This document shows, piece after piece, positions 40,595 through 49,219 of a stretch of DNA of 64,000 nt. Every line of letters starts with the position of its first letter. The stretch's first letter is position 1. The notes beneath the pieces are model-generated. The model had not been told where the DNA came from and made no database searches. It was given only the letters and a program-made list of their open reading frames with translations. A program made the position numbers and the translations under genes. Source of the DNA: Cognatishimia sp. F0-27 (lineage in GTDB: Bacteria; Pseudomonadota; Alphaproteobacteria; Rhodobacterales; Rhodobacteraceae); contig NZ_JAFMPQ010000028.1 in the NCBI RefSeq assembly GCF_020667845.1, positions 1 through 64,000 of the forward strand, given 5' to 3'.

Positions 40595-41533
40595 TCAGCC
40601 GATCTGTTCCTCAAGCCTGTCGGTGGCCGGAGGTGGTGCCGGCATCAGCGCGGAGAGCTCGGCATACAGCGTCGCGTCCATCTCGAAACTCATTGCCGCA
40701 AGGGACGGACGCAGCTGCTCGACACTGCGCGCGGACAGGATTGGCCGGGGTCTCAACGGGTGATGCGCAACCCATGCGGCGGCCAGCGTTGCGGGTTCCA
40801 CGTCATAGGTCTTGGCCAATTCGGTCAACCGCCCGGCGGCCTGATGCATTTTCTCGTCCGAGTAGCGCTTGGCATAATGCGCGTCTGTCGTGATCCGGCC
40901 CTCTTCGCCGCGCGCATATTTCCCGGTCAACAAGCCGCCCCCAAGCGGCGAATAGCTGTAGACGGCAATTGCCTGATCGGCGGCCATGGGCAGGATCTCC
41001 ACCTCGGCTTGCCGCTTGACCAGGTTGTACATGGGCTGAATGGCGTCGATCCGCGTGCCGAGCGATCGGGCGATGCCCTGCGCTTTCATCACTTGCCACG
41101 CCGCGAAGTTCGACAACCCGATATGTCGGATCGATCCCTCGCTCTGAAGTTCGGCAAAGCCAGACAAGGTCTCTTCCAGAGGTGTATCGGGGTCGAACCG
41201 ATGCAGGTAAAGCAAATCGACAAAATCCATGCCGAGGCGTTCAAGGCTCACAGCGAGGCTGGTCCGCAGCGCTTCGGCGGTGGCGGGCGCGTGATAGCAG
41301 GCCTTGGTCGCGATATAGAGGTCTTCTCGGCGGGATCCGGCAAACCGCCCGAGCAAGGTCTCGGATTCGCCGCCGTTATAAAGATAAGCTGTATCGAAAT
41401 GCGTGATCCCCGCATCAAGCGCGGCGTTGAACAACGCCTCGCTGGCCTGCGCGTCCGCCCGGCCTCCGAATTGCATGGTTCCGAACGCATAAGGGCGCAC
41501 GGATTTCCCCGAAACTGTGGTAACCTGTGTCAT
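40595..41533 (-). CDS. Aldo/keto reductase, 312 aa
   Basis: NADPH-dependent reductase with a TIM-barrel fold. The tetrad is visible: Asp and Tyr in HFDTAYLYNGGES, Lys in IATKACYH and His in LLYLHRFDP. GLSNFAAWQV and SYSPLGGGLLTGKYARG are common in the family. The start at 41533 (MTQVTTVSGKSV) is taken; an ATG 10 codons upstream is possible. Starts are divergent with the next gene, leaving under 100 bases for both promoters. Substrate unknown. Confidence 0.9.
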   Translation of the reverse strand: MTQVTTVSGKSVRPYAFGTMQFGGRADAQASEALFNAALDAGITHFDTAYLYNGGESETLLGRFAGSRREDLYIATKACYHAPATAEALRTSLAVSLERLGMDFVDLLYLHRFDPDTPLEETLSGFAELQSEGSIRHIGLSNFAAWQVMKAQGIARSLGTRIDAIQPMYNLVKRQAEVEILPMAADQAIAVYSYSPLGGGLLTGKYARGEEGRITTDAHYAKRYSDEKMHQAAGRLTELAKTYDVEPATLAAAWVAHHPLRPRPILSARSVEQLRPSLAAMSFEMDATLYAELSALMPAPPPATDRLEEQIG

Positions 41534-41628
41534 GTTGCGATCATGCCATGGAGAAAGTGCCATGGCAAAGGCCCACACAGCCGGCGTCGATGCCGGGCGC
41601 GTGGCGAGAGATGAAAAAGGAGCACCGG

Positions 41629-42390
41629 ATGACCGTTGCGATCCGAACACTGCCACAGCGCGTCGCCGGGCTGGGCGTGTGTCTGGCGCTTGCCTTGGCA
41701 CCGGTGGGCGCGGCTGCGACAGGGCCGCGCTGCACCGAAGATGCCATGATCGTGTTCGACGGATCGGGAAGCATGGCCGAAATCGGGTTCAATCTGATCG
41801 GAACGCCGCGCATCACCGAGGCCCGCGAAGCGCTGCATACCGCGATCCCGCCCATTGCAGAAGCACGCAGGCTTGGTCTTGTGATCTACGGGCCGGGTGG
41901 TGACGGGATCTGTTCAAACATCGACATGCGGTTTGGGCCGCAATGGAAAGCAGCCCCGAGAATCCTCGGCGATGTGGATGCCCTGCGCCCGGTTGGCGGC
42001 ACTCCCCTTACCGAAAGCGTGCGCCTTGCAGCCGAGGCGTTGGACTACCGCAATCAGCCCGGCGCGATTGTCCTCGTCACCGATGGCGATGAGACGTGCG
42101 GTGGCGCACCCTGCCAACTCGCAGCCGAATTCGCGGCGGACGCTCCGGGCCTGACCGTGCACGTGATCGGTTTCAAGGTGCGGGGCAAGCATTTCGGCTG
42201 GGATGACGGGCTCGACTACAAGGACGCGGTGTCTGTTGCCCGCTGCCTCGCGGATCAAACCGGCGGACAGTATCTTTCTGCCGAAACGGTTCCGGAGTTG
42301 GTCGGCGCGCTGCGGGTCACGCTTGGCTGCTCGGTTTATTCCGGTCGCCCCGATGCCGATGCAGGAGAAGACGGCATCTTGCGGCGCTGA
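41629..42390 (+). CDS. Secreted von Willebrand factor A domain protein, 253 aa
   Basis: A Sec signal peptide (RVAGLGVCLALALAPVGAAA) precedes the VWA domain. The MIDAS metal site is VFDGSGSM (near residue 40), with GGTPL and the second-Asp block LVTDGDETCGG. Six or more cysteines suggest disulfides in the periplasm. The ATG at 41629 is preceded by AAAGGAGCACCGG, a good Shine-Dalgarno. Function is not known; proteins of this kind act as adhesion, chaperone or sensor partners. Confidence 0.85.
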   Translation: MTVAIRTLPQRVAGLGVCLALALAPVGAAATGPRCTEDAMIVFDGSGSMAEIGFNLIGTPRITEAREALHTAIPPIAEARRLGLVIYGPGGDGICSNIDMRFGPQWKAAPRILGDVDALRPVGGTPLTESVRLAAEALDYRNQPGAIVLVTDGDETCGGAPCQLAAEFAADAPGLTVHVIGFKVRGKHFGWDDGLDYKDAVSVARCLADQTGGQYLSAETVPELVGALRVTLGCSVYSGRPDADAGEDGILRR

Positions 42391-42706
42391 TCCTGTCTCG
42401 GCGGCGTTGCACGACGGGGTTTCCAGCCCATGCTGACCCGCGTTTTAGTCTGTCAGCGCACCGCGATACGACCATTGGCAATGAACAGGCGGGATCAAGC
42501 TCTCACCTTTGGGGCCGTCTCTCGTGCGGCCTCGACTGCGTGGTTGGGCGGAGCCGGATGGGGATGCGCCATGTCTGACGGGTGTTCGGGACGGGGGCGA
42601 CTGACAGGCCCAGCCCGTCCGGATCGCGCCATCCGAGAGCGCCAAAAACAAAGCCCCCGGCGCGGACCGGGGGCTTCATGATGGTGCGTCGCTTTGGTGC
42701 GGTCGG
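42391..42706. other. Intergenic region with terminator
   Basis: About 316 bases between the VWA gene and the BMP gene. Apart from the terminator at 42643-42674 I see no gene. Small plus-strand open frames have no recognisable product. Confidence 0.5.
42643..42674 (-). terminator. Intrinsic terminator of the purine/xdh operon
   Basis: GCCCCCGG (42653-42660) pairs with CCGGGGGC (42667-42674) around a six-base loop. On the minus strand the stem is followed by TTTGTTTTT, a good U tract. It lies about 33 bases after the stop of the BMP gene. Confidence 0.85.
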
Positions 42707-43813
42707 TCAGTTCGGGATTTCGCCCGTGATGCCTTCCACGTAGAAGTTCATCCCGGCAAGCGTGCCGTCATCGGCCACTTCGCCTTCGCCGAGCCATGCC
42801 GAACCGTCCTGCTTGTTGATCGGACCGGTGAAGGGGTGATATTCGCCCGCGGTGATCGCGGCGACCATGTCGTTGACCTCTTGCTGCACGTTTTCCGGGA
42901 CCAGCGCGTTCATCTCACCGATGACCACCTCGCCTTCGGGCATCCCGGCCCAGCTGGCCTGCTGCTCCCATGTGCCGTCCATCACCGCTTGCACGCGCTT
43001 GATGTAATAGGGGTTCCAGTTGTCGATGATCGAGGCAACGCGCGGGCCGGGCGTGCCGTCATCATTGGTCATGAACGCGGCCATGTCGGAGGCCTGTCCG
43101 AAACCGATGACCTTGCCGCCTTCCTTGGCGGCTTCGGCGAGCGGCGCGGTCGAGTCGGTATGTGCCGTGATCACATCGACCCCCTGATCGATCATGGCGC
43201 GCGCGGCGTCGGCCTCCTTGGCCGGGTCGAACCACGTGTAGACCCAGGTCACAACCAGCTCCACATCCGGGTTTACCTTCTGCGCGTGCAGGAAGTAGCT
43301 GTTGATCCCCTGGATTACTTCGGGGATCGGGAAGGAGGCAATATAGCCGATCTTGTTGGTTTCGGTCATCGAGCCCGCGATGTGACCGACCACGGCGCGG
43401 CCCTCGTAGAAGCGCGCATCATAGGTCGATACGTTCGGATGCTCGCGCTTGTAGCCTGTAGCGTGCTCGAATTTGATATCGGGAAACTTTTCGGCAACCG
43501 CGTTGGTCGCATCCATGTAGCCGAAAGACGTGGTGAAGATGATGTCACAGCCGGAAAGCGCCATCTGAGTCAGCGCGCGCTCGGCATCCGCGCCTTCGGG
43601 CACCGACTCCTGCCATGCGATCTCGACCTTGTCGCCGAACTCTTCTTTCACGGCCAGCGCACCCTGATGGTGCTGATAGGTCCAGCCGCCGTCCCCGATC
43701 GGGCCGACATAGATGAAGCAGGCCTTCGTGGTCTCGCTGTGGCTTGCGGCGAAAGCCGATGAGCCAAGCGCCAGCGCCAGCGCGGCGCCCGTCATGAGTG
43801 TTCTTCGGATCAT
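42707..43813 (-). CDS. BMP-family ABC transporter substrate-binding protein, 368 aa
   Basis: Periplasmic solute-binding protein of the PnrA/BMP family; characterised members bind purine nucleosides. The signal peptide MIRRTLMTGAALALALGSSA ends at AFAASHS. YVGPIGDGGWTYQHHQG, FTTSFGYMDATNAVAEKFP, FYEGRAVVGHIAGSMTETNK and AHTDSTAPLAEAAKEGGK are family blocks. The start follows GGGAGAATCGCA. It is the last gene of the operon and overlaps the ion-channel stop by four bases. Substrate preference is inferred from the xdh neighbours. Confidence 0.93.
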   Translation of the reverse strand: MIRRTLMTGAALALALGSSAFAASHSETTKACFIYVGPIGDGGWTYQHHQGALAVKEEFGDKVEIAWQESVPEGADAERALTQMALSGCDIIFTTSFGYMDATNAVAEKFPDIKFEHATGYKREHPNVSTYDARFYEGRAVVGHIAGSMTETNKIGYIASFPIPEVIQGINSYFLHAQKVNPDVELVVTWVYTWFDPAKEADAARAMIDQGVDVITAHTDSTAPLAEAAKEGGKVIGFGQASDMAAFMTNDDGTPGPRVASIIDNWNPYYIKRVQAVMDGTWEQQASWAGMPEGEVVIGEMNALVPENVQQEVNDMVAAITAGEYHPFTGPINKQDGSAWLGEGEVADDGTLAGMNFYVEGITGEIPN

Positions 43814-44553
43814 TGCGATTCTCCCGAGTTGGTCGTTATTTTGGTTTTTGTCGTTTCGGCGTTATTTACTGTCAGTTCCTCATCGGCTGCAAGCAAGGCC
43901 GCGGTCACGATGCCCGTTGGAATGGCGATAATGGCGAGACCGATGAAAACAATGGCAGTTGTAAAGAGCCGCCCGGCAAGCGTGATGGGATAGGCATCGC
44001 CATAGCCGACCGTTGTCAGCGTCACCACCGCCCACCACAGCGCATGCGGGATCGACGCAAAGACTTCCGGCTGCGCCTCGTGCTCGAACACATAGATCCC
44101 CACCGCGGCGAGAAAGATCGTCACGAAGCCCAGGATCGCAAACAGGGCGAGGGCTTCCTTGGTGCGCGACATCGCAAGCAGCAGACGCTTGCTCGCGGCG
44201 TCGAATGCGGGCAGGCGCAGCAAGTGAAAAATCCGCAGGACCCGCAGGGCGCGCAGCACCACGAATTGCGGAGAAACGAAGACCAGCGCCGGCAGCCATG
44301 CCAGCAAGTCAACAAGCCCCCAGAAGCTTAACACGTAGCGCCACGGTCGACCCGCAAGCGCCGCGCGGAGGAAGTATTCAACCGCAAAAATCGCGATGAA
44401 GCCGTTCTCGATCTGTCGGAACAGGATTTCGCGTCCCGCTCGGATTTCCGGAACCGACTCCAGCGTGATCACCACCAACGAGATGAGGATTAGCCCGAGG
44501 CTGGCGAGACGCCAAAAGCGCGAAGACGCAGGTTCGTTCGGGTTATGTTTCAT
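43810..44553 (-). CDS. Voltage-gated potassium-channel-like ion transporter, 247 aa
   Basis: Six membrane helices in the plan of a voltage-gated channel: S1 about 18-32, S2 51-66, S3 76-93, an arginine-containing S4 (VLRALRVLRIFHLLRL, 99-114), S5 135-156, a pore loop with the potassium filter TTVGYGD (180-186) and S6 about 198-220. The protein is short and has no C-terminal ligand domain. It lies inside the purine transport operon and its last codons overlap the start of the BMP gene, so it is co-transcribed. A cation channel role is well supported by the filter; the reason for its placement is not. Confidence 0.9.
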   Translation of the reverse strand: MKHNPNEPASSRFWRLASLGLILISLVVITLESVPEIRAGREILFRQIENGFIAIFAVEYFLRAALAGRPWRYVLSFWGLVDLLAWLPALVFVSPQFVVLRALRVLRIFHLLRLPAFDAASKRLLLAMSRTKEALALFAILGFVTIFLAAVGIYVFEHEAQPEVFASIPHALWWAVVTLTTVGYGDAYPITLAGRLFTTAIVFIGLAIIAIPTGIVTAALLAADEELTVNNAETTKTKITTNSGESQ

Positions 44554-44559
44554 CAGTCT

Positions 44560-45483
44560 CTAGCTGGATGCGTGAAACGGACGCGCGAGCGATGCCGGGG
44601 CGCCATGCGCGCCGCGCGCGGAAATCACGATCAGAACGAGGATCGTGATCAGGTAGGGCGATGCCGACAAGAGCGCCACTGGCACATTGGCCCCCGCGGC
44701 CTGAAGGTTGAGTTGAAGCACGGTGACGCCGCCGAACAGATACGCCCCGACAAGGATCCGACCCGCGCGCCAGCTTGCAAACACGACGATGGCCAGAGCA
44801 ATCCAGCCCGCCCCTGCGGTCATGCCTTCGGTCCATTGCGGCACGCGGACGAGGCTGAGATACGCGCCGCCCAGCCCAGCGCAGGCCCCGCCGAAAAGGA
44901 TGGCCAGAAAACGCACCCGCACCACACGGTAGCCAAGCGCATGGGCGCTGTCATGGCTTTCGCCCACAGCCCGCAGGATCAGACCGGCGCGGGTGTATTT
45001 CAGGAAGGCCCAGACGCAGACCACCAGCAAGAGACTGAGATAGACCATGATGTCATGCGAAAAGAGCATGCGTCCAACCACGGGCAGATCGCTCAGGATC
45101 GGGATGTCCAGCTTGGGCAGGGTCGGGGACTTGATGCCCTCGTAAGGCTTGCCGATCAGCGAAGAAAGCCCGAGCCCCACAAGTGTGAGCCCGAGCCCGG
45201 TGGCGACCTGATTTGACAACAGGAACTGCGTCAGCAGCGCGAAGGCCGACGACAGAAGCGCACCGGCCAGCGCCGCGGCGACGAAACCGAACATCGGGCT
45301 GCCGGAGTTGACCGCAAAGGCAAAGCCGACCACGGCGCCCGTGATCATCATGCCCTCAACCCCGAGGTTCAGCACGCCGGCCTTTTCGACCACCATCTCG
45401 CCAATGGCGGCAAGCAGGATCGGCGTTGCGGAAACCATGATCGAAGCGACCAGAAGGACAACGGAAATCGAGCCCAGATCCAT
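44560..45483 (-). CDS. BMP-type ABC transporter permease 2, 307 aa
   Basis: Inner-membrane permease of the BPD_transp_2 family. Hydrophobic segments run through the protein, with conserved ATPILLAAIGEMVVEKAGVL, NLGVEGMMITGAVVGF and the coupling region RAVGESHDSAHALGY. The start at 45483 shares one base with the stop of permease 1 (TAATG) and has GGGAGG upstream. It pairs with permease 1. Confidence 0.93.
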   Translation of the reverse strand: MDLGSISVVLLVASIMVSATPILLAAIGEMVVEKAGVLNLGVEGMMITGAVVGFAFAVNSGSPMFGFVAAALAGALLSSAFALLTQFLLSNQVATGLGLTLVGLGLSSLIGKPYEGIKSPTLPKLDIPILSDLPVVGRMLFSHDIMVYLSLLLVVCVWAFLKYTRAGLILRAVGESHDSAHALGYRVVRVRFLAILFGGACAGLGGAYLSLVRVPQWTEGMTAGAGWIALAIVVFASWRAGRILVGAYLFGGVTVLQLNLQAAGANVPVALLSASPYLITILVLIVISARGAHGAPASLARPFHASS

Positions 45484-46568
45484 TACGAAACCTCCCGTGC
45501 CGCAAACCTCAGGCGGTAGTTGGTGAAGACATCCGTTGCCAGCAGGAAGAAGAGCAACATGCCCTGAAACAGCTGGATCGATGCGCCCGGCACGCCCAGC
45601 ATCAGCTGCGCAAGCTCGCCGCCGATATAGGTCAGCGCCATGAGCAGCCCGGCCAGCAGGATGCCGACCGGATGCAGGCGACCGAGAAAGGCGACGATGA
45701 TCGCCGTGAAGCCGTAGCCGGAATTGAAATCGATGCTGATTTGTCCGGCAGGCCCCGTGACTTCGAAGAGGCCCGCCAAGCCCGCAAGCGCCCCGGAAAT
45801 GCCAAGGCACAGGATCACGATCCGCGTCGGGTTCACCCCTGCAAATCGCGCCGCCCGCGGCGCCTCTCCCGTGAGACGGATATGAAACCCCTGAATATGG
45901 CGGGCCATGAGCACGTAGGCGGCGATCACGGCAATGAAGGCAAAGACAACGCCCCAATGCATGCCCGTGCCCGAGATCAGCTCCGCATTATGGGTCGCGT
46001 CCCACTGTTTGAAATTGCGCGAGCCCGGGAAGCCCATGCCCTCGGGATTTCGCAGCAACCCGGACGACACCGAAGCCAGAATGTTCTCGGCAACGTAAAC
46101 CAGCATAAGCGAGACAAGGATCTCGTTGGTTCCGAAGCGCGTCTTCAGGACCGCCGGTATCATCGCCCAGGCCCAGCCGCCCAAGGCGCCCGCAACGATC
46201 ATCAGCGGAAAGATCAGCACGCTCTCGGACGGGTAGAAGGCCAGCCCTGCGCCGGCGCCGCAGATGGCGCCCATGATGTATTGGCCCTCTGCCCCGATGT
46301 TCCAGATCCCGGCCCGAAAGCCGATGGACAGCCCGATCGCGATCAAGATGAGCGGGCCCGCCTTCACAAGCAATTGCGGACGGGTGAAGGCGGCAAATTG
46401 CGGGTTGAAGATCGGATCCCAGAAGATCGTCCGGATGGCCTCGACAGGATCGGCACCCTGCCATGCAAAGAGCATCCCGCCGACGACCATCGTCAGGGCC
46501 ACCGCGATCAAGGGGGTCACGGCGGTCCAGAACCGCGACGGTTCGGGGCGTTTCTCAAGCCGTATCAT
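45483..46568 (-). CDS. BMP-type ABC transporter permease 1, 361 aa
   Basis: BPD_transp_2 permease with about ten hydrophobic stretches. FRAGIWNIGAEGQYIMGAI and TRFGTNEILVSLMLVYVAEN are signature blocks of the purine/nucleoside group, and GEAPRAARFAGVNPTRIVIL contains the coupling segment. The ATG at 46568 follows GGGAGGGTCGAC. A 201-base gap separates it from the ATPase gene upstream; I see no terminator or gene there. Confidence 0.93.
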   Translation of the reverse strand: MIRLEKRPEPSRFWTAVTPLIAVALTMVVGGMLFAWQGADPVEAIRTIFWDPIFNPQFAAFTRPQLLVKAGPLILIAIGLSIGFRAGIWNIGAEGQYIMGAICGAGAGLAFYPSESVLIFPLMIVAGALGGWAWAMIPAVLKTRFGTNEILVSLMLVYVAENILASVSSGLLRNPEGMGFPGSRNFKQWDATHNAELISGTGMHWGVVFAFIAVIAAYVLMARHIQGFHIRLTGEAPRAARFAGVNPTRIVILCLGISGALAGLAGLFEVTGPAGQISIDFNSGYGFTAIIVAFLGRLHPVGILLAGLLMALTYIGGELAQLMLGVPGASIQLFQGMLLFFLLATDVFTNYRLRFAAREVS

Positions 46569-46769
46569 GTCGACCCTCCCGCGCCGATCAAATCCGGCGT
46601 CGCGTCGTGGCGTGGTTCTCCGGGCCGGGACACCGAAGACGCGGCCACCGGAGCGCGGCTTTCACGACGTGCCCATCCGGCGGGATCTGGCGATGCGGGA
46701 ATCCGGCTCTCGTGCCGCAAATCCTGAGGGGCCGTCCCGTTGGCGGGACCGCGAGCGGATTGCGCGGGA

Positions 46770-48293
46770 TCAGTGGACATCATGCGCCACCTCCATGTCA
46801 TGCGCACCACCCATCATCAGCCCGATCTTCTCCATGTCGAGCTCTGCAACGGGCCGCGCGGCAGATAGGCGCCCCTCATTCAGCGCGGCGAAGCGATCCG
46901 AGATTTCCATTAACTCGTCAAGATCCTGGCTGATCACCACGATCGCGGCGCCCTTGGCGGCGAGGTCGAGGATGGCTTGACGGATGGCGGCGGCAGCGGC
47001 GGCATCCACGCCCCAGGTCGGCTGGTTCAGGACAAGCACGTCCGGGCGTTGCAGGATTTCTCGACCCACCACGAATTTTTGCAGGTTGCCCCCGGAAAGC
47101 GCCCGCGCCGCGACGCCGGGTCCGGGGGTGCGCACGTCAAATGCGTCGATCACACGTTCGGCAAAACGCCGCGCGTCGCCCCAGCCGATAAATCCGCGGC
47201 TGACCAAGTTCTCTCGCCGGGCGGCGGTCAGCACGCCATTCTCGATGAGGCTCATATTTGGCGCGGCCGCATGGCCCAGCCGTTCTTCAGGCCCCGAGAG
47301 CAAGCCCGCATCGCGTCGGGCAACGGGACCGAGCCGTGCGATATCCTTGCCCTTGAGCGCCACCGTCCCGGCAGGCGCAATGCGCTCCCCGGACAGGGCG
47401 GCAAGCAATTCGTCCTGCCCGTTCCCGGCCACGCCCCCGATGCCCAGAACCTCGCCGGCGGCCACGGCAAAGGACACATCGCGCAGCGGTGTCGAAAAGG
47501 CATCCGGTGCTGGCAGGCTCAAGGAACGGATTTCCAGCAGGACGTCTCCGCGTGTGCGGCTCTGTGCGACCGGTGTGGCAAAACTGGACCCAACCATCAT
47601 CTCGGCGAGCTTGCGGGCGGTTTCCTCCGCTGGCGTGCAGGTCGCGACCTTCTTGCCGCGGCGCAGAATGGTGGCGTGATCGCAGAGCGTGCGGATCTCC
47701 TCCAACTTGTGGGAGATGTAGAGGATGGCCGTGCCCTCGGTTTTCAGCTTTCGAAGCGTCTCGAACAGGATCTCGACTTCTTGCGGGGTCAGCACCGATG
47801 TCGGCTCATCCATGATCAGGAGCCGTGGGTCCTGCAACAGGCACCGGATGATTTCCACGCGCTGGCGCTCCCCGGCCGACAGCGTTCCGACGAGCCGGTG
47901 CGGATCGAGCGGCAGCCCGTAGGCTTCCGACACGTCGCGGATCCGTGCCGCCAGAGCGCCGGGCTTGGGCGGATCATCCATGCCGAGCGAGACATTCTCC
48001 GCCACGTCAAGCGCGTCAAAAAGCGAGAAGTGCTGGAACACCATGGCAACGCCGGATTGCCGTGCTTCTGACGGGCTGCCGGGGGCGAAGGCCGCGCCAT
48101 CGATGCGCATGCTGCCGCGGTCAGGAGCGACCAGACCGTAGATCATCTTGACCAGCGTGGACTTGCCCGCACCGTTCTCTCCGAGAAGCGCGTGAATCTC
48201 GCCCGTGCGAATGTCAAACGACACGTCGTCATTGGCGACAACGCCCGGGTAAGCCTTGGTCAGGCCGGTGATGCTGAGGAGTGTGTCGGCCAC
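46770..48293 (-). CDS. Tandem-domain ABC transporter ATP-binding protein of BMP family, 507 aa
   Basis: Two nucleotide-binding domains in one chain. In the first, Walker A is GENGAGKST (38-46), the signature is LSAGERQRVEI and Walker B is LLIMDEPTS. In the second, Walker A is degenerate (GVAGNGQDELL), the signature LSGGNLQKFVVGRE is intact, and Walker B is VLVLNQPTWGVD with Asn in place of the usual Asp-Glu. A weakened second ATPase site is normal for sugar/purine importers of this group. The start overlaps the 3' end of xdhC by 34 bases. Confidence 0.94.
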   Translation of the reverse strand: MADTLLSITGLTKAYPGVVANDDVSFDIRTGEIHALLGENGAGKSTLVKMIYGLVAPDRGSMRIDGAAFAPGSPSEARQSGVAMVFQHFSLFDALDVAENVSLGMDDPPKPGALAARIRDVSEAYGLPLDPHRLVGTLSAGERQRVEIIRCLLQDPRLLIMDEPTSVLTPQEVEILFETLRKLKTEGTAILYISHKLEEIRTLCDHATILRRGKKVATCTPAEETARKLAEMMVGSSFATPVAQSRTRGDVLLEIRSLSLPAPDAFSTPLRDVSFAVAAGEVLGIGGVAGNGQDELLAALSGERIAPAGTVALKGKDIARLGPVARRDAGLLSGPEERLGHAAAPNMSLIENGVLTAARRENLVSRGFIGWGDARRFAERVIDAFDVRTPGPGVAARALSGGNLQKFVVGREILQRPDVLVLNQPTWGVDAAAAAAIRQAILDLAAKGAAIVVISQDLDELMEISDRFAALNEGRLSAARPVAELDMEKIGLMMGGAHDMEVAHDVH

Positions 48294-49219
48294 GCGCTGC
48301 TGGTCCTCTCGGATCGATTGGTGATTGAGGTGTAATGGTCAACGATCTCCGCGGCCACACCAATGGCGATGGCCTGAGGATGTTTTCCAAGCGATTTCTG
48401 TCCGATCGGGCAGGTGATGCGGTCGATCTGCGCGCGATCATGCCCGAGATCGGCGAGCCGTGACTTGAAACGCGCCCATTTGGTCCGTGACCCTATCAGG
48501 CCGCAAAACCCGAAGCGGTGGCCGAGTGCCGCATGGCACAGGGTGAGATCCAATGCGTGGGAATATGTGAGGATGATATGCGCCGCATCGCCCGGTGCGC
48601 GTGGCATCAACAGCGCGGGTTCCGCCGCGGGGATCGCCGTGACGCCCTGCGGAACCTGTTGGGGAAAGCGGTCGTTCGCCGTATCGACCCACGTGATCGC
48701 GAGATCGGGCAGCGGCGCCAGGAGGGAGACAATCGCGCGTCCCACATGTCCCGCGCCCCAGATCCAGACCGGGTTTTGGGGGTGCAGGACCGGTTCCACC
48801 ATCCAGCCATCCACAAGACCGGTTGGCACGGGCGCACCCCGCGAACGCGCACGCTCCGCGATGCGCGCAACGGCCAGCGGCCGCGCGCCGGGGCCGCGCG
48901 CGAGCAGGGCGCTGTCTCTGATCTCAGACAGGCTGTCCGCGTCCCAGGTCTCGGTCCAGAGGGTGACGGAACCGCCGCAGCATTGACCGAGTTCCGGCCC
49001 AAGCGCGTGGCGGCTTGCCCCGCGTCGCGTAAAGGCCTGTCGAGAGGCTTCGTATTCCAGCGTGCCGCCGCCTATGCTCCCTGATTGCCCGCCGGGCCAG
49101 AGGAGCATCGCCGCACCGGGCTCGCGCGGGCTGGAGCCTTGCACCGCCGCGATCACCACGCGGGCGACGGTTCCATGGCGCTTCACCGCGTCGCGCAGCT
49201 CTTCGAGGTCAATCGCCAT
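48260..49219 (-). CDS. xdhC: Xanthine dehydrogenase accessory protein XdhC, 319 aa
   Basis: XdhC binds molybdenum cofactor, helps sulfurate it and delivers it to XdhB. The N-terminal CoxI-like part includes VVIAAVQGSSPREPGAAMLL and GSIGGGTLEYEA; the C-terminal Rossmann part has VWIWGAGHVGRAIVSLL and GLIGSRTKWARFKSRL. The start overlaps xdhB by 11 bases and the 3' end overlaps the ATPase gene. The last 15 residues are hydrophilic and may be poorly conserved. Confidence 0.93.
   Translation of the reverse strand: MAIDLEELRDAVKRHGTVARVVIAAVQGSSPREPGAAMLLWPGGQSGSIGGGTLEYEASRQAFTRRGASRHALGPELGQCCGGSVTLWTETWDADSLSEIRDSALLARGPGARPLAVARIAERARSRGAPVPTGLVDGWMVEPVLHPQNPVWIWGAGHVGRAIVSLLAPLPDLAITWVDTANDRFPQQVPQGVTAIPAAEPALLMPRAPGDAAHIILTYSHALDLTLCHAALGHRFGFCGLIGSRTKWARFKSRLADLGHDRAQIDRITCPIGQKSLGKHPQAIAIGVAAEIVDHYTSITNRSERTSSAWPTHSSASPA

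Noticed and set aside
42707-48293. ABC genes considered as a type I exporter for the RTX proteins
   Set aside because: They are a BMP-type importer: two BPD_transp_2 permeases, a tandem-domain ATPase and a periplasmic binding protein, with no HlyB-type fused exporter or HlyD protein.
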